Below are positions 50,900-58,176 of a DNA stretch of 64,000 bases, piece by piece. The notes below the pieces were generated by a model. The model was given only the letters and a program-made list of their open reading frames with translations. It was not told the origin of the DNA and did no database searches. The stretch covers positions 62,001 through 126,000 of the forward strand of contig CAZPEP010000068.1 in the NCBI GenBank assembly GCA_964585685.1. Reading direction: 5' to 3'. Every line of letters begins with the position of its first letter. Within the stretch, counting starts at the first letter, position 1. Source of the stretch: JALHVH01 sp964585685 (lineage in GTDB: Bacteria; Acidobacteriota; Aminicenantia; Aminicenantales; Saccharicenantaceae). A program made the position numbers and the translations under genes.

Positions 50900-51895
50900 A
50901 TGAAGATGGCAATTACTCGTCCGGCCGCGGCCGCGCTGGCCGCCGTAATCGTCGCGGCGGCCTTTCCTTCCGGCGGGAAGGGGGACCTCCGGCGCCTCTC
51001 GGTCCGGGACGTCAAGGCTGATTTCCGAACGGATGCCGAGGCCGCGTTCGGCCGGCCCGTCTCCATTTCTCACGACGCCGACGCCGTCTACGTCGTCGAC
51101 GCGGAGGCCCACGAGGTCAGGGTTTTTTCCAGGGCAGGCGTCTTTCTCAAGGCGCTGGGGAGGAAAGGGCAGGGCCCCGGAGAGTTTGATACACCCGCCG
51201 ATCTGGACGCGCGGGAAGGCCGTCTTTATGTTGCCGACAAGTTCAATGACAGGATCCAGGTCCTGGACGGGGCCGGGAAATACCTCGGCGGCTTCAAGGT
51301 CCCGTTCAGTCCGGACCAGGTCTGCGCCTTGAACGGGGGAAAGGTCGTCGTATCCCATCTTCCTTTGGGACTCAGGGGGGCCGAGCCTATGCTCCATTGT
51401 TACTCGGCGGAAGGGAGGCTCCTCTGGGAGGGGATGGCGTGCCATGTGTCGGGGGACAGGACCTACGATGCGTTCCGCAACCTCCTCGTCATGGTCCGCG
51501 GAGGGAGGGACGATCTCTACGTCATCCGGAAGAGCGACGAGAACGCGATTCACCGTTTCGACGGATCGGGAAGGCCGCTCGGCCCGATCGTGGTCCCCGA
51601 CGCCTATGCCTTTAAAACGATCACCCTCCCGCTTCCTGGCCCGAACCGGGTCCTCAAGGCCTTTTGCTGGGACGCCGCCTTCGACGGGGACCGGATCGGT
51701 CTCCTCGCCCCGGACTACACCGACGAGGGGGACATTGGCCCCGGGAGGCGCATCTATATCGTCGGTCTTGACGGGAGCCTTGGCGGGCTGGTTGAGCTCC
51801 CCGTAATCGTCAGGAGGATAGATCTGGACGGCGACACGATCCACGCCATCGACGACGACTACAATCTGAGGATCTTCAAGATGGAGCTTCGATGA
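50900..51895 (+). CDS. Exported six-bladed beta-propeller (NHL-repeat-like) protein
   Basis: A 331-residue protein with a signal peptide (about 1-27, PAAAALAAVIVAAAFPSGG). NHL-type repeats are visible: GRPVSISHDADAVYVVDAEAHEVRVFSRAGVFLKALGRKGQGPGEFDTP and DLDAREGRLYVADKFNDRIQVLDGAGKYLGGF, followed by less regular blades to the C-terminus (GDTIHAIDDDYNLRIFKMELR). Such propellers bind proteins or ligands outside the cytoplasm. The start context (GGAGGTTCCCGATGAA) nearly copies that of the small peptide gene. Its stop overlaps the next ATG, so it is coupled to the thioredoxin-like gene. Confidence 0.8.
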   Translation: MKMAITRPAAAALAAVIVAAAFPSGGKGDLRRLSVRDVKADFRTDAEAAFGRPVSISHDADAVYVVDAEAHEVRVFSRAGVFLKALGRKGQGPGEFDTPADLDAREGRLYVADKFNDRIQVLDGAGKYLGGFKVPFSPDQVCALNGGKVVVSHLPLGLRGAEPMLHCYSAEGRLLWEGMACHVSGDRTYDAFRNLLVMVRGGRDDLYVIRKSDENAIHRFDGSGRPLGPIVVPDAYAFKTITLPLPGPNRVLKAFCWDAAFDGDRIGLLAPDYTDEGDIGPGRRIYIVGLDGSLGGLVELPVIVRRIDLDGDTIHAIDDDYNLRIFKMELR

Positions 51896-52380
51896 GGCGC
51901 GGCGGGGCTCTCGCGGGCTGGGCGGTGGTCTTCGCTTTTTCCTGTCTCGGGGCAGGGGGCGGCGACCGACGGTTCGTCCTGCATTCCCTGGACGAAGCCC
52001 TCCCGGCCAACGGTAGGCCGGCCCTGCTGGTATTCTTTTCGACGGGCTGCACCCCGTGTTTTGACGACCTCCTGGAGATGGCCCTGTTTGTCCGCCGGAA
52101 CGGGCTCGACCTGGCGGTCGTGGGGGTCAGCGGTGATACCGAGGCCGAAATTGATAAGTTCGTCGAAAAACATTCCTTGACCTGGCCGGTTGTCCGCGAC
52201 GAACGGGGGCGGATCCGCCGCAGGTTTAAGGTGGACCTCCTTCCCTATAAGATCGTCCTGGTCGGAGGGACCGAGGTCTACAGGGACGATTATTACCTGG
52301 TCCTGGATGAGCGGCTGAGGAGGGTCCAACGATGCCTGATAGAGCTCGCGGCCGGCTCGCGGTCCGGCTCACCGTCCTGA
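51892..52380 (+). CDS. Thioredoxin-fold (TlpA/redoxin-like) exported protein
   Basis: A 162-residue protein. A short hydrophobic N-terminus (GALAGWAVVFAFSCLGAGGG) contains one cysteine and may be a signal peptide or lipoprotein signal. The fold follows the TlpA pattern: ALLVFFSTGCTPCFDDL (CTPC redox motif at about residues 53-56), VVGVSGDTEAEIDKFVEKHSLTWPVVRDERGRIRRRFKVDLLPYKIVLVGG with the cis-proline region as LLPY. It could form, break or check the disulfides of the four-cysteine peptide encoded upstream. The ABC permease gene starts 49 bases before its end. Confidence 0.8.
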   Translation: MRRGGALAGWAVVFAFSCLGAGGGDRRFVLHSLDEALPANGRPALLVFFSTGCTPCFDDLLEMALFVRRNGLDLAVVGVSGDTEAEIDKFVEKHSLTWPVVRDERGRIRRRFKVDLLPYKIVLVGGTEVYRDDYYLVLDERLRRVQRCLIELAAGSRSGSPS

Positions 52381-53069
52381 AACTCCGGCGTTCGCCGGCG
52401 ACCGTCGTGTCGGCGCTGTTGCTGCCGGCGCTCGTCGTCCTTGTCTGGGCTCGTGAGTCTCACGGGACCGCCCTGAGGATCTTCCTCTATCTCCTTCCCC
52501 ACGTTTTCCTCGTCACGACGCAGAATATGTTCAAGGGCGAAGCCGCCGGGGGCGCGCTCGAGAACGTCCTCTTCGTCCGCGACGGCTTTAGACGGCATGT
52601 CCTCTGGAAGACCGCGGCCCTCGTTCTGTCGAGCGTCGCCTGCGCCCTCCTCGTCTTCGCGACCATTCAAGTCGGAGGTCTCGGAACTCACCGGCCCGGC
52701 TGCGTGGACCTTCGGGGCTTAGCGGTTTCCCTTTGTGCCGGTGTCTATTATATCGGGCTCGGCGGCTTACTGGGGCACTTCCTCGAGGGAGGGTCGAATG
52801 TCCTGGCCCTCATCGTCGCCCAGGCGGCGGCGTTCGTCGGCTTGATCGTCGACGCCTCGGCCGGGCACCGATTTCTTGAATCCCTGGCGACGGGCACGTT
52901 CTCCGGCCCGGGGGAGCAACTGAGATTCATCGTTCTTGCGGGAGTTCTCCCCAATATCCTCGTCGCCGTTCCCTTGCGCCGCTACGCGCCCTGGATTGTG
53001 CCGGCTGCCGGGGCCCTGTTTCTTATTCAGGTCCTGATCGTTCGGAGGTCGGAGCTGAGGGGACGATGA
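52332..53069 (+). CDS. ABC-type transporter permease-like membrane protein
   Basis: A 245-residue protein with about six membrane segments (VVSALLLPALVVLVW, IFLYLLPHVFLVTT, LVLSSVACALLVFATI, GVYYIGLGGLLGHFL, ALIVAQAAAFVGLIV, IVPAAGALFLIQVLIV). It has no ATPase domain and stands directly before an ABC ATPase gene with an ATGA overlap, so it is most likely the permease. The middle segment GEAAGGALENVLF resembles the coupling region of ABC-2 type permeases. Export rather than import is suggested by the lack of a binding protein. Confidence 0.72.
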   Translation: MPDRARGRLAVRLTVLKLRRSPATVVSALLLPALVVLVWARESHGTALRIFLYLLPHVFLVTTQNMFKGEAAGGALENVLFVRDGFRRHVLWKTAALVLSSVACALLVFATIQVGGLGTHRPGCVDLRGLAVSLCAGVYYIGLGGLLGHFLEGGSNVLALIVAQAAAFVGLIVDASAGHRFLESLATGTFSGPGEQLRFIVLAGVLPNILVAVPLRRYAPWIVPAAGALFLIQVLIVRRSELRGR

Positions 53070-53770
53070 GCCGGACCGTTCTGGCCGTCCTGGGTCTCGC
53101 CCGGCGGTTCGGCGCCGTCCGGGCCGTCCGCGATATCGGGTTCTCCCTTGATGGGGGACGGGTCGCGGCGCTCCTCGGCGAGAACGGCGCGGGCAAGTCC
53201 ACGACCATCAGGATCGCCTTGGGCTTCCTGCGCAAAGACGAAGGGGAGGTCCTCATCGACGCCGGGACCGTCGGCTATGTCTCGGAACAGCCGTCGTTCT
53301 TCCCTTGGGCTTGCGGCGACGAACTCCTGGACTGCGCGGCCCTCCTCAACGGGATCCCGCGGGACCGGGCGCGCCGGAGCGCCCTCGAATGGTGCGAACG
53401 CCTGCCGTTCCCTCCCGAGCTCCTCCGGCGCAGGGTCTCGACATATTCCCAGGGGAACCGGAAGAAATTCGCCTACCTGCAGAGCCTCATCCTCTCGCCG
53501 GACCTCTTCGTCGCGGACGAACCCTTTTCGGCCCTCGACCCGGTCTCCATCCGGAACGTGCGCGGCATCTTCCGGGAACTCGCTTCCGGGGGGAGCGCCG
53601 TCCTGCTGAGCTCCCATCTTATTGCGGAGGTCGGGAAGGTCTATGACGACATCATCGTCCTCCATCAAGGAGCGGTGGTCCTCCGGGAGCGGCGGGAGAA
53701 TCTAGGCCCCGGCGTCGACCTCGAAGCCCTCTTCCTGAAAGCGATCAAATCACCGTGCCGTCGGGGATGA
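53066..53770 (+). CDS. ABC transporter ATP-binding protein
   Basis: A 234-residue ABC ATPase. Walker A is GENGAGKST (about 38-46), the Q-loop region is VSEQPSFFP, the signature motif reads YSQGNRKK in place of LSGGQ, Walker B with the catalytic glutamate is LFVADEPFSALDP, and the switch histidine is in LLSSHL. It resembles the CcmA/NatA group that pairs with ABC-2 permeases. It is the last gene of the cassette and its end overlaps the convergent glgC gene by 26 bases. Confidence 0.92.
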   Translation: MSRTVLAVLGLARRFGAVRAVRDIGFSLDGGRVAALLGENGAGKSTTIRIALGFLRKDEGEVLIDAGTVGYVSEQPSFFPWACGDELLDCAALLNGIPRDRARRSALEWCERLPFPPELLRRRVSTYSQGNRKKFAYLQSLILSPDLFVADEPFSALDPVSIRNVRGIFRELASGGSAVLLSSHLIAEVGKVYDDIIVLHQGAVVLRERRENLGPGVDLEALFLKAIKSPCRRG

Positions 53771-55028
53771 CGGCGTTCTTTGGGATGACGAGGATGCCGT
53801 CGACGATGACGTGGTTGTCGGAGCTGTCGGCAACTCTCTTCCGGACGTTGACCAGCCTCACTCCGGCGCCTATCCGGGCGTTCTTGTCGATGATGGCTTT
53901 GCGGACCTCCGAGTCCTTCCCGACGCCGATGTCGGGGATCCTCTGCGCCCGGTTCACCTTCAAGCCTTCCAAGGATTCGAAATAATCCGCTCCCATCATG
54001 ACGGTCCGCTCGATACGGCAGTTCTCGCCGATCCGCGACCGGACGCCGATAATCGACTGCCGGATCTTCGAACGGTTGACGATGCTTCCCTCGCAAAGGA
54101 TCGAACCCTCGACCTCCGAACTCAGGATCTTCGAGCCCGGGAGGAACCGGGCGTGGGTGAAGATCGGCCGCTCTTCGTCGTAAAAATTAAACCGCGGCAG
54201 GGCCTTGGTGAGGTCCATATGGGCCTCGAAGAAGCTCGGGATGGTCCCGATGTCCGCCCAGTAGCCGTCGAAGAAGTGGGCGAAGACCTTCTGCTCCCGG
54301 ATGGCGAAGGGGATGACCTCCCGGCCGAAATCCTCGTAGGCCGTTGAGGCGAGAAGGTCGCTGAGGACTCCCGAATCAAAGAGGTAGATCCCCATCGAGG
54401 CGAGATGCGAGCATCCGGCCGCGGAGGCGCCGAGCCGCCGGAGCACTTCCTCCGGGACCCTCGTCCGCTCGAGGTCCTCCGGCGTCTTCGGCTTCTCGCG
54501 GAAATCGACGATCCGGCCGTGCCGGTTGACCCTCATGACCCCTAGTTCCGGGGCCCGGTCGGGGCCGACGTGGGTCACGGAGATACTGATCTCGGCGCGC
54601 TTTCGGAGGTGCGACTCCACGAACTTCCGGTAGTCCATCCGGTAGAGGTGGTCCCCGGACAGGACGAGGACAAGGTCGCCCATCTTCTCGATGAACTTCA
54701 GATTCTGCCGGACAGCGTCGGCCGTTCCCTGATACCAGTTCCGATTCTCGAGCGTTTGCTGGGCCGACAGGATCGTTACGAAATCCTTGGTGAAGTTGTC
54801 GAACCTGTAGGTCAGGAAGATATGGCGGTGGAGGGATTCGCTGGCGAACTGGGTGAGGATGAAGATCTTCCGGAAGCCCGAATGGATACAGTTGCTGATC
54901 GGGATGTCAATGAGGCGGAAACGGCCGGCGATGGGTACGGCCGGCTTGCTCCGGACCCGGGTCAACGGAAAGAGCCGGCTTCCTTGACCGCCAGCCATGA
55001 TGATCGTTACGATATTGGCCACGGGCAT
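53745..55028 (-). CDS. glgC: Glucose-1-phosphate adenylyltransferase
   Basis: A 427-residue ADP-glucose pyrophosphorylase, the first committed step of glycogen synthesis. The N-terminal TIIMAGGQGSRLFPLTRVRSKPAVPIAGRFRLIDIPISNC is the nucleotidyl-transfer signature; LSGDHLYRMDYRKF and DFREKPKTPED follow, and the C-terminal part is a left-handed beta-helix (SSEVEGSILCEGSIVNRSKIRQSIIGVRSRIG). ATG at 55028 is preceded by AAAGGA. The open frame continues upstream, but the conserved start and ribosome-binding site fix this codon. No glgA or glgB is adjacent. Confidence 0.95.
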   Translation of the reverse strand: MPVANIVTIIMAGGQGSRLFPLTRVRSKPAVPIAGRFRLIDIPISNCIHSGFRKIFILTQFASESLHRHIFLTYRFDNFTKDFVTILSAQQTLENRNWYQGTADAVRQNLKFIEKMGDLVLVLSGDHLYRMDYRKFVESHLRKRAEISISVTHVGPDRAPELGVMRVNRHGRIVDFREKPKTPEDLERTRVPEEVLRRLGASAAGCSHLASMGIYLFDSGVLSDLLASTAYEDFGREVIPFAIREQKVFAHFFDGYWADIGTIPSFFEAHMDLTKALPRFNFYDEERPIFTHARFLPGSKILSSEVEGSILCEGSIVNRSKIRQSIIGVRSRIGENCRIERTVMMGADYFESLEGLKVNRAQRIPDIGVGKDSEVRKAIIDKNARIGAGVRLVNVRKRVADSSDNHVIVDGILVIPKNAVIPDGTVI

Positions 55029-55104
55029 CGTCCTTTCGGCGGATTCGACCCCAGTATACGACAAAACGGGCTTCGCGTCTTGGCTTCCGCGCCACGCCCG
55101 AGAG

Positions 55105-55133
55105 TTGACATCTGGGCCCTTTCCTTCTATAAG
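55105..55133 (+). promoter_or_regulatory. Strong promoter of the 55176 gene
   Basis: Perfect -35 TTGACA (55105-55110), exactly 17 bases, -10 TATAAG (55128-55133). Leader about 36 bases with GAAAGGAGAT before the ATG. Confidence 0.8.
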
Positions 55134-55175
55134 GAATGGGATGATCCCACCCGCCTTTCCGAAAGGAGATCCTTG

Positions 55176-56195
55176 ATGAAAAAACCCGTTTTGTTCCTGA
55201 CCGCCTTGGCTGTCCTCGTGGCGCCGGCCTTTTCGGGCGTCGTCAAGAAGAGCCGATCCGAGATCACGTTCAAAGGGTTCGGCAAGCTGACCATGACCCA
55301 GTCCTCGAGGCTTGTCCCCGAGAGGCAATGGGTCGATTCCCAGAACGATTTCAAGGGCAAAGGCCTGCTGGGAGGCCTGGCCGGGAAGACCGTCCTCCGG
55401 TCGGGCAGTTTCGGCGAGATCACCGACCTCCCTGCGCTGACCGTCACCCGGATCGACCCCAAGAAAAAAGAATACACCGTCGCTCCCATCAAGAAGTTCG
55501 AGCAGGAGAAAGCGGAGGAGCGAGAGGCCGGGGAAAAGGCCGAGAAGCCCGCCGAAAGTGACGTCCGCATCATCAAGAGCGAATTCCGGGTGGATGACAC
55601 GGGAGAGGCCATGGACGTCAACGGCTTCCCTACGAAGAAGTATGTCGTCACCTGGACCGTGGACTGGGAGAACGTCCGGACCGGCGAGAAGGGGACGAAC
55701 ATGCTCGAGACCGACGTCCGGACGACGTCCCTCACCGACGCCATCGTCAAGGCGCAGGAAGAGGAGGCGAAATATTTCCGCGGCTATATGAAGGCCGTGG
55801 GGCTTGACCAGGAAAAGCTCCAGCAGGACGTCCTCGGCACGAACTGGATGTCCCTGCTCGACAGCATGAACGCGGCCAAAGGGCGACCGGGCGCCTCCTT
55901 TGACGTGTCCAAGACCGTCTCCGAGATGAAGAAGATCAAGGGCTATCCCGTGGTCATCGACGGGAAATACACCGTGACCTCCGACAAGCCCCAGGGCGAT
56001 GCGGGGGAACAGGGGGGTGGCGGCTCGAAGAGCCTCTTCGGCGGTCTGGCCAAGAAGGTCCTCAAGAAAAAGCCGGCCGAGGAAGGGCCCGCCGAGCCCG
56101 CCCTGGCCTATAGGGTGGAGATCATGGAGCTCGCCCCAGCCGACTTGGGTGAAGCCGATTTCCAGGTTCCCCCGGATTATAGGAAAAAGGGCTGA
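55176..56195 (+). CDS. Exported protein of unknown function
   Basis: A 339-residue protein. ATG at 55176 is fixed by the ribosome-binding site and promoter; the open frame upstream is antisense to glgC. Signal peptide about 1-20 (PVLFLTALAVLVAPAFSG). The mature protein has beta-rich parts (EITFKGFGKLTMTQSSRLV, FPTKKYVVTWTVDWENVRTGEKGTNMLETDVRTT), a charged linker (EQEKAEEREAGEKAEKPAE) and a glycine-rich hinge (GEQGGGGSKSLFGG). Phrases such as YPVVIDGKYTVTSD recall DUF4412-type outer-membrane-linked proteins, but this is a weak impression. The strong promoter suggests abundant expression. Confidence 0.65.
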   Translation: MKKPVLFLTALAVLVAPAFSGVVKKSRSEITFKGFGKLTMTQSSRLVPERQWVDSQNDFKGKGLLGGLAGKTVLRSGSFGEITDLPALTVTRIDPKKKEYTVAPIKKFEQEKAEEREAGEKAEKPAESDVRIIKSEFRVDDTGEAMDVNGFPTKKYVVTWTVDWENVRTGEKGTNMLETDVRTTSLTDAIVKAQEEEAKYFRGYMKAVGLDQEKLQQDVLGTNWMSLLDSMNAAKGRPGASFDVSKTVSEMKKIKGYPVVIDGKYTVTSDKPQGDAGEQGGGGSKSLFGGLAKKVLKKKPAEEGPAEPALAYRVEIMELAPADLGEADFQVPPDYRKKG

Positions 56196-56245
56196 TCCGG
56201 ACGAACATCCGTTTATCAAGAGATATGATGCCGTAAGGAAGAACC

Positions 56246-57337
56246 ATACGCGCCATCAAAGGGGGACTCGGGCTCGCGCTTACGGCCCTCACCCTCTTCC
56301 AGGTCCGGTGCGCTTCGAAACCTGCCGTCGTGACTACCCCGCGGAAGCCGCTCATCTTCGCCGCCCACATCCTGCTGGACCGGTCGGCCGGGGCCAGCAT
56401 GGCCGGGCTCAGGAAGGAGATCCCGAAAATGGCGAAAGCGGGCGTCAACCTCATCGTCCTGGAGATCGATTACAACTATGAATTCGTCTCCCATCCCGAA
56501 CTCCAGGGCAACGATCCCCTGACCAAGGCCCAGGTCAAGGAGATCGTCGGACTCTGCAGACAGTACAAGATCCGGCTCATCCCCGAATTCCAATCCCTCG
56601 GCCACCAGTCCTGGGCGGAGACGACCTATTCCCTCCTCGAGAAGTACCCCCAGCTCGACGAGACGCCGGGCAAGTACCCGGGAAACAGGGACGGAGACAA
56701 GGACATCTACTGCCGGAGCTGGTGCCCCTTCCATCCAGACCTTTACCCCATCGTCAACGCCCTCTATGACGAGCTCATCGACGTCTTCGAGGCCGACGCC
56801 CTGCACGTCGGGATGGACGAGGTCTTCCTGATCGCCGACCCCGACTGCCCGCGCTGCAAGGACAAGACCACGGCCGAATGCTTCGCTTACGCCGTCAACC
56901 GTGCCTACGACCACCTCGTTAAAGAAAAGGGCGTCGAGATGTTCATGTGGGCCGACCGGTTCATCGACGGGACGAACACCTATGGCGAATGGGAATCCTC
57001 GATGAACAAGACCGACCCCGCCGTCGATATGGTTCCCAAGGACATTGTCATGTGCGATTGGCATTATGAGAGCAAGTACGAGCGGATGAAGACCCCGGGC
57101 TTCCCGTCGGTCGACATGTTCATCGGGAAGGGCTTCCGGGTCCTGCCCGTCACCTTCAGGGACACCAAGGCCATCAGGATGTTCATCGATTATTCCTTCA
57201 AGTTCCCCTCCGACAAGATGCTCGGCCACATGTGCACGACATGGGGCGGCGTCAAGGCCGGCTCGATCTACAAGTCGAAACAGTTCAAGGCCGTCGCCAA
57301 GGAGCTGAAGAAGTACGGGCTCAAGCCCGCGAAATAA
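56246..57337 (+). CDS. GH20-like glycoside hydrolase (beta-hexosaminidase fold), exported; possible ATA start
   Basis: The catalytic part has a TIM-barrel pattern: AGVNLIVLEIDYNYEF, YKIRLIPEFQSLGHQSW, ALHVGMDEVF (the paired D-E of GH20 enzymes) and MFMWADRFIDG. The first canonical start is GTG at 56330, but in-frame codons run back to a stop at 56234-56236 and encode IRAIKGGLGLALTALTLFQVRC, a convincing signal peptide ending in a cysteine. AAGGA stands just before an ATA codon at 56246, so either translation begins at ATA or the ATG is mutated or misread. With this start the protein is about 363 residues and exported. It would remove terminal N-acetylhexosamine or a related sugar. Confidence 0.7.
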   Translation: MRAIKGGLGLALTALTLFQVRCASKPAVVTTPRKPLIFAAHILLDRSAGASMAGLRKEIPKMAKAGVNLIVLEIDYNYEFVSHPELQGNDPLTKAQVKEIVGLCRQYKIRLIPEFQSLGHQSWAETTYSLLEKYPQLDETPGKYPGNRDGDKDIYCRSWCPFHPDLYPIVNALYDELIDVFEADALHVGMDEVFLIADPDCPRCKDKTTAECFAYAVNRAYDHLVKEKGVEMFMWADRFIDGTNTYGEWESSMNKTDPAVDMVPKDIVMCDWHYESKYERMKTPGFPSVDMFIGKGFRVLPVTFRDTKAIRMFIDYSFKFPSDKMLGHMCTTWGGVKAGSIYKSKQFKAVAKELKKYGLKPAK

Positions 57338-57359
57338 CCCAGCGCAGCCGTCCGATCGC

Positions 57360-57404
57360 AACGGGCGCGGGATCCCCGCGGGGGGCCCCGCGCCCGTTTA
57401 TTTT
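57360..57404 (+). terminator. Rho-independent terminator of the GH20-like gene
   Basis: 12-bp perfect stem AACGGGCGCGGG (57360-57371)/CCCGCGCCCGTT (57387-57398) with a GC-rich loop, followed by TATTTT. Confidence 0.85.
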
Positions 57405-57410
57405 GCGGCG

Positions 57411-57440
57411 TTGACGCTCCGGCCTCGTATCACGTATGAT
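57411..57440 (+). promoter_or_regulatory. Promoter of the membrane GGDEF gene
   Basis: -35 TTGACG (57411-57416), 18-base spacer, -10 TATGAT (57435-57440). The -10 covers an in-frame ATG at 57436, which supports the later start at 57481. Confidence 0.6.
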
Positions 57441-57480
57441 GGAAATCGGATATGATCCGACCGGGAAAGGGGATCGAACC

Positions 57481-58092
57481 ATGAAAGCAGAGGGAATCGT
57501 CATTCTTGCCCTCGCCGCTCTTCTGGGAGCGGCCATTTTCCTGTTCCTCAGGACGAGGGCGAAGCTTGAGAAGACCCGCGCCCGCCTGGAGACGATAGCC
57601 GTGACGGACGAGATGACGGGGGTCTTCAACCGGCGGCACCTCTTTCAAAGGTTCGAGGAGGAGTTCCAGGAGCACCGACGGCAAGGGGCGGAGATGGGCT
57701 GTATCCTCGTCGACCTGGACCGCCTCCGAAGCATCAATGAAACGCACGGCCACAGGACGGGAGACGCCGTCCTCAAGGAGTTTGCCCGCGTCATGCGGGG
57801 CTGCATCCGCGTTTACGACATCCTCGGGCGATACGGCGGGGAGGAGTTCATGATCCTCCTCCCCCTGACCGGCCTCCTCCACTCCATGGCGTTCGCCGAG
57901 AGGGTCCGGAAGACCATCGAAAGAGACTTCGCGGTGACGGAGCCGTCCGGGGAGTCCGTCAAGTTGACTATCAGCCTAGGCGTGTCTAACCTCAGGGTGG
58001 GGGACTCGTCCATCGACGTCATTGCCAAACGGGCGGAGGAAGCCCTCCTCAAGGCCAAGGAAAGCGGCCGTAACAGGGCCGAACTGGCATGA
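57481..58092 (+). CDS. Membrane-anchored diguanylate cyclase (GGDEF)
   Basis: A 203-residue protein: one N-terminal membrane segment (GIVILALAALLGAAIFLFL), a short linker helix and a GGDEF domain starting at TDEMTGVFNRRHLF. The active site RYGGEEF is intact and an RxxD inhibitory site (RVYD) precedes it by the usual five residues. There is no sensor domain, so input must come through the membrane segment, dimerisation or expression level. ATG at 57481 follows aaagggga. Makes c-di-GMP. Confidence 0.92.
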   Translation: MKAEGIVILALAALLGAAIFLFLRTRAKLEKTRARLETIAVTDEMTGVFNRRHLFQRFEEEFQEHRRQGAEMGCILVDLDRLRSINETHGHRTGDAVLKEFARVMRGCIRVYDILGRYGGEEFMILLPLTGLLHSMAFAERVRKTIERDFAVTEPSGESVKLTISLGVSNLRVGDSSIDVIAKRAEEALLKAKESGRNRAELA

Positions 58093-58176
58093 GCCCCTCC
58101 GGAGGACTCTCCGGGCGCTGAAGTGTCCCCCCCCCTTTGGAAAAGGGAGGACAGGGGGGATCCAGCCGGCCGGGAC

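Noticed and set aside
54570..55175. N-terminal extension of the 55176 protein
   Set aside because: It is antisense to glgC and lies mostly before the strong promoter; the signal peptide begins at 55176.
55029..56219. N-terminal extension of GlgC
   Set aside because: The GlgC nucleotide-binding start and its ribosome-binding site are at 55028; the rest is antisense to the 55176 gene.
57436..57480. Upstream ATG start for the membrane GGDEF gene
   Set aside because: This ATG lies in the predicted -10 box; the later ATG has a ribosome-binding site.
58093..58176. Hairpins between the GGDEF and pfk genes as a bidirectional terminator
   Set aside because: A CCGGAG/CTCCGG stem and an imperfect C-run/G-run pairing are present, but there is no T-run on either side.
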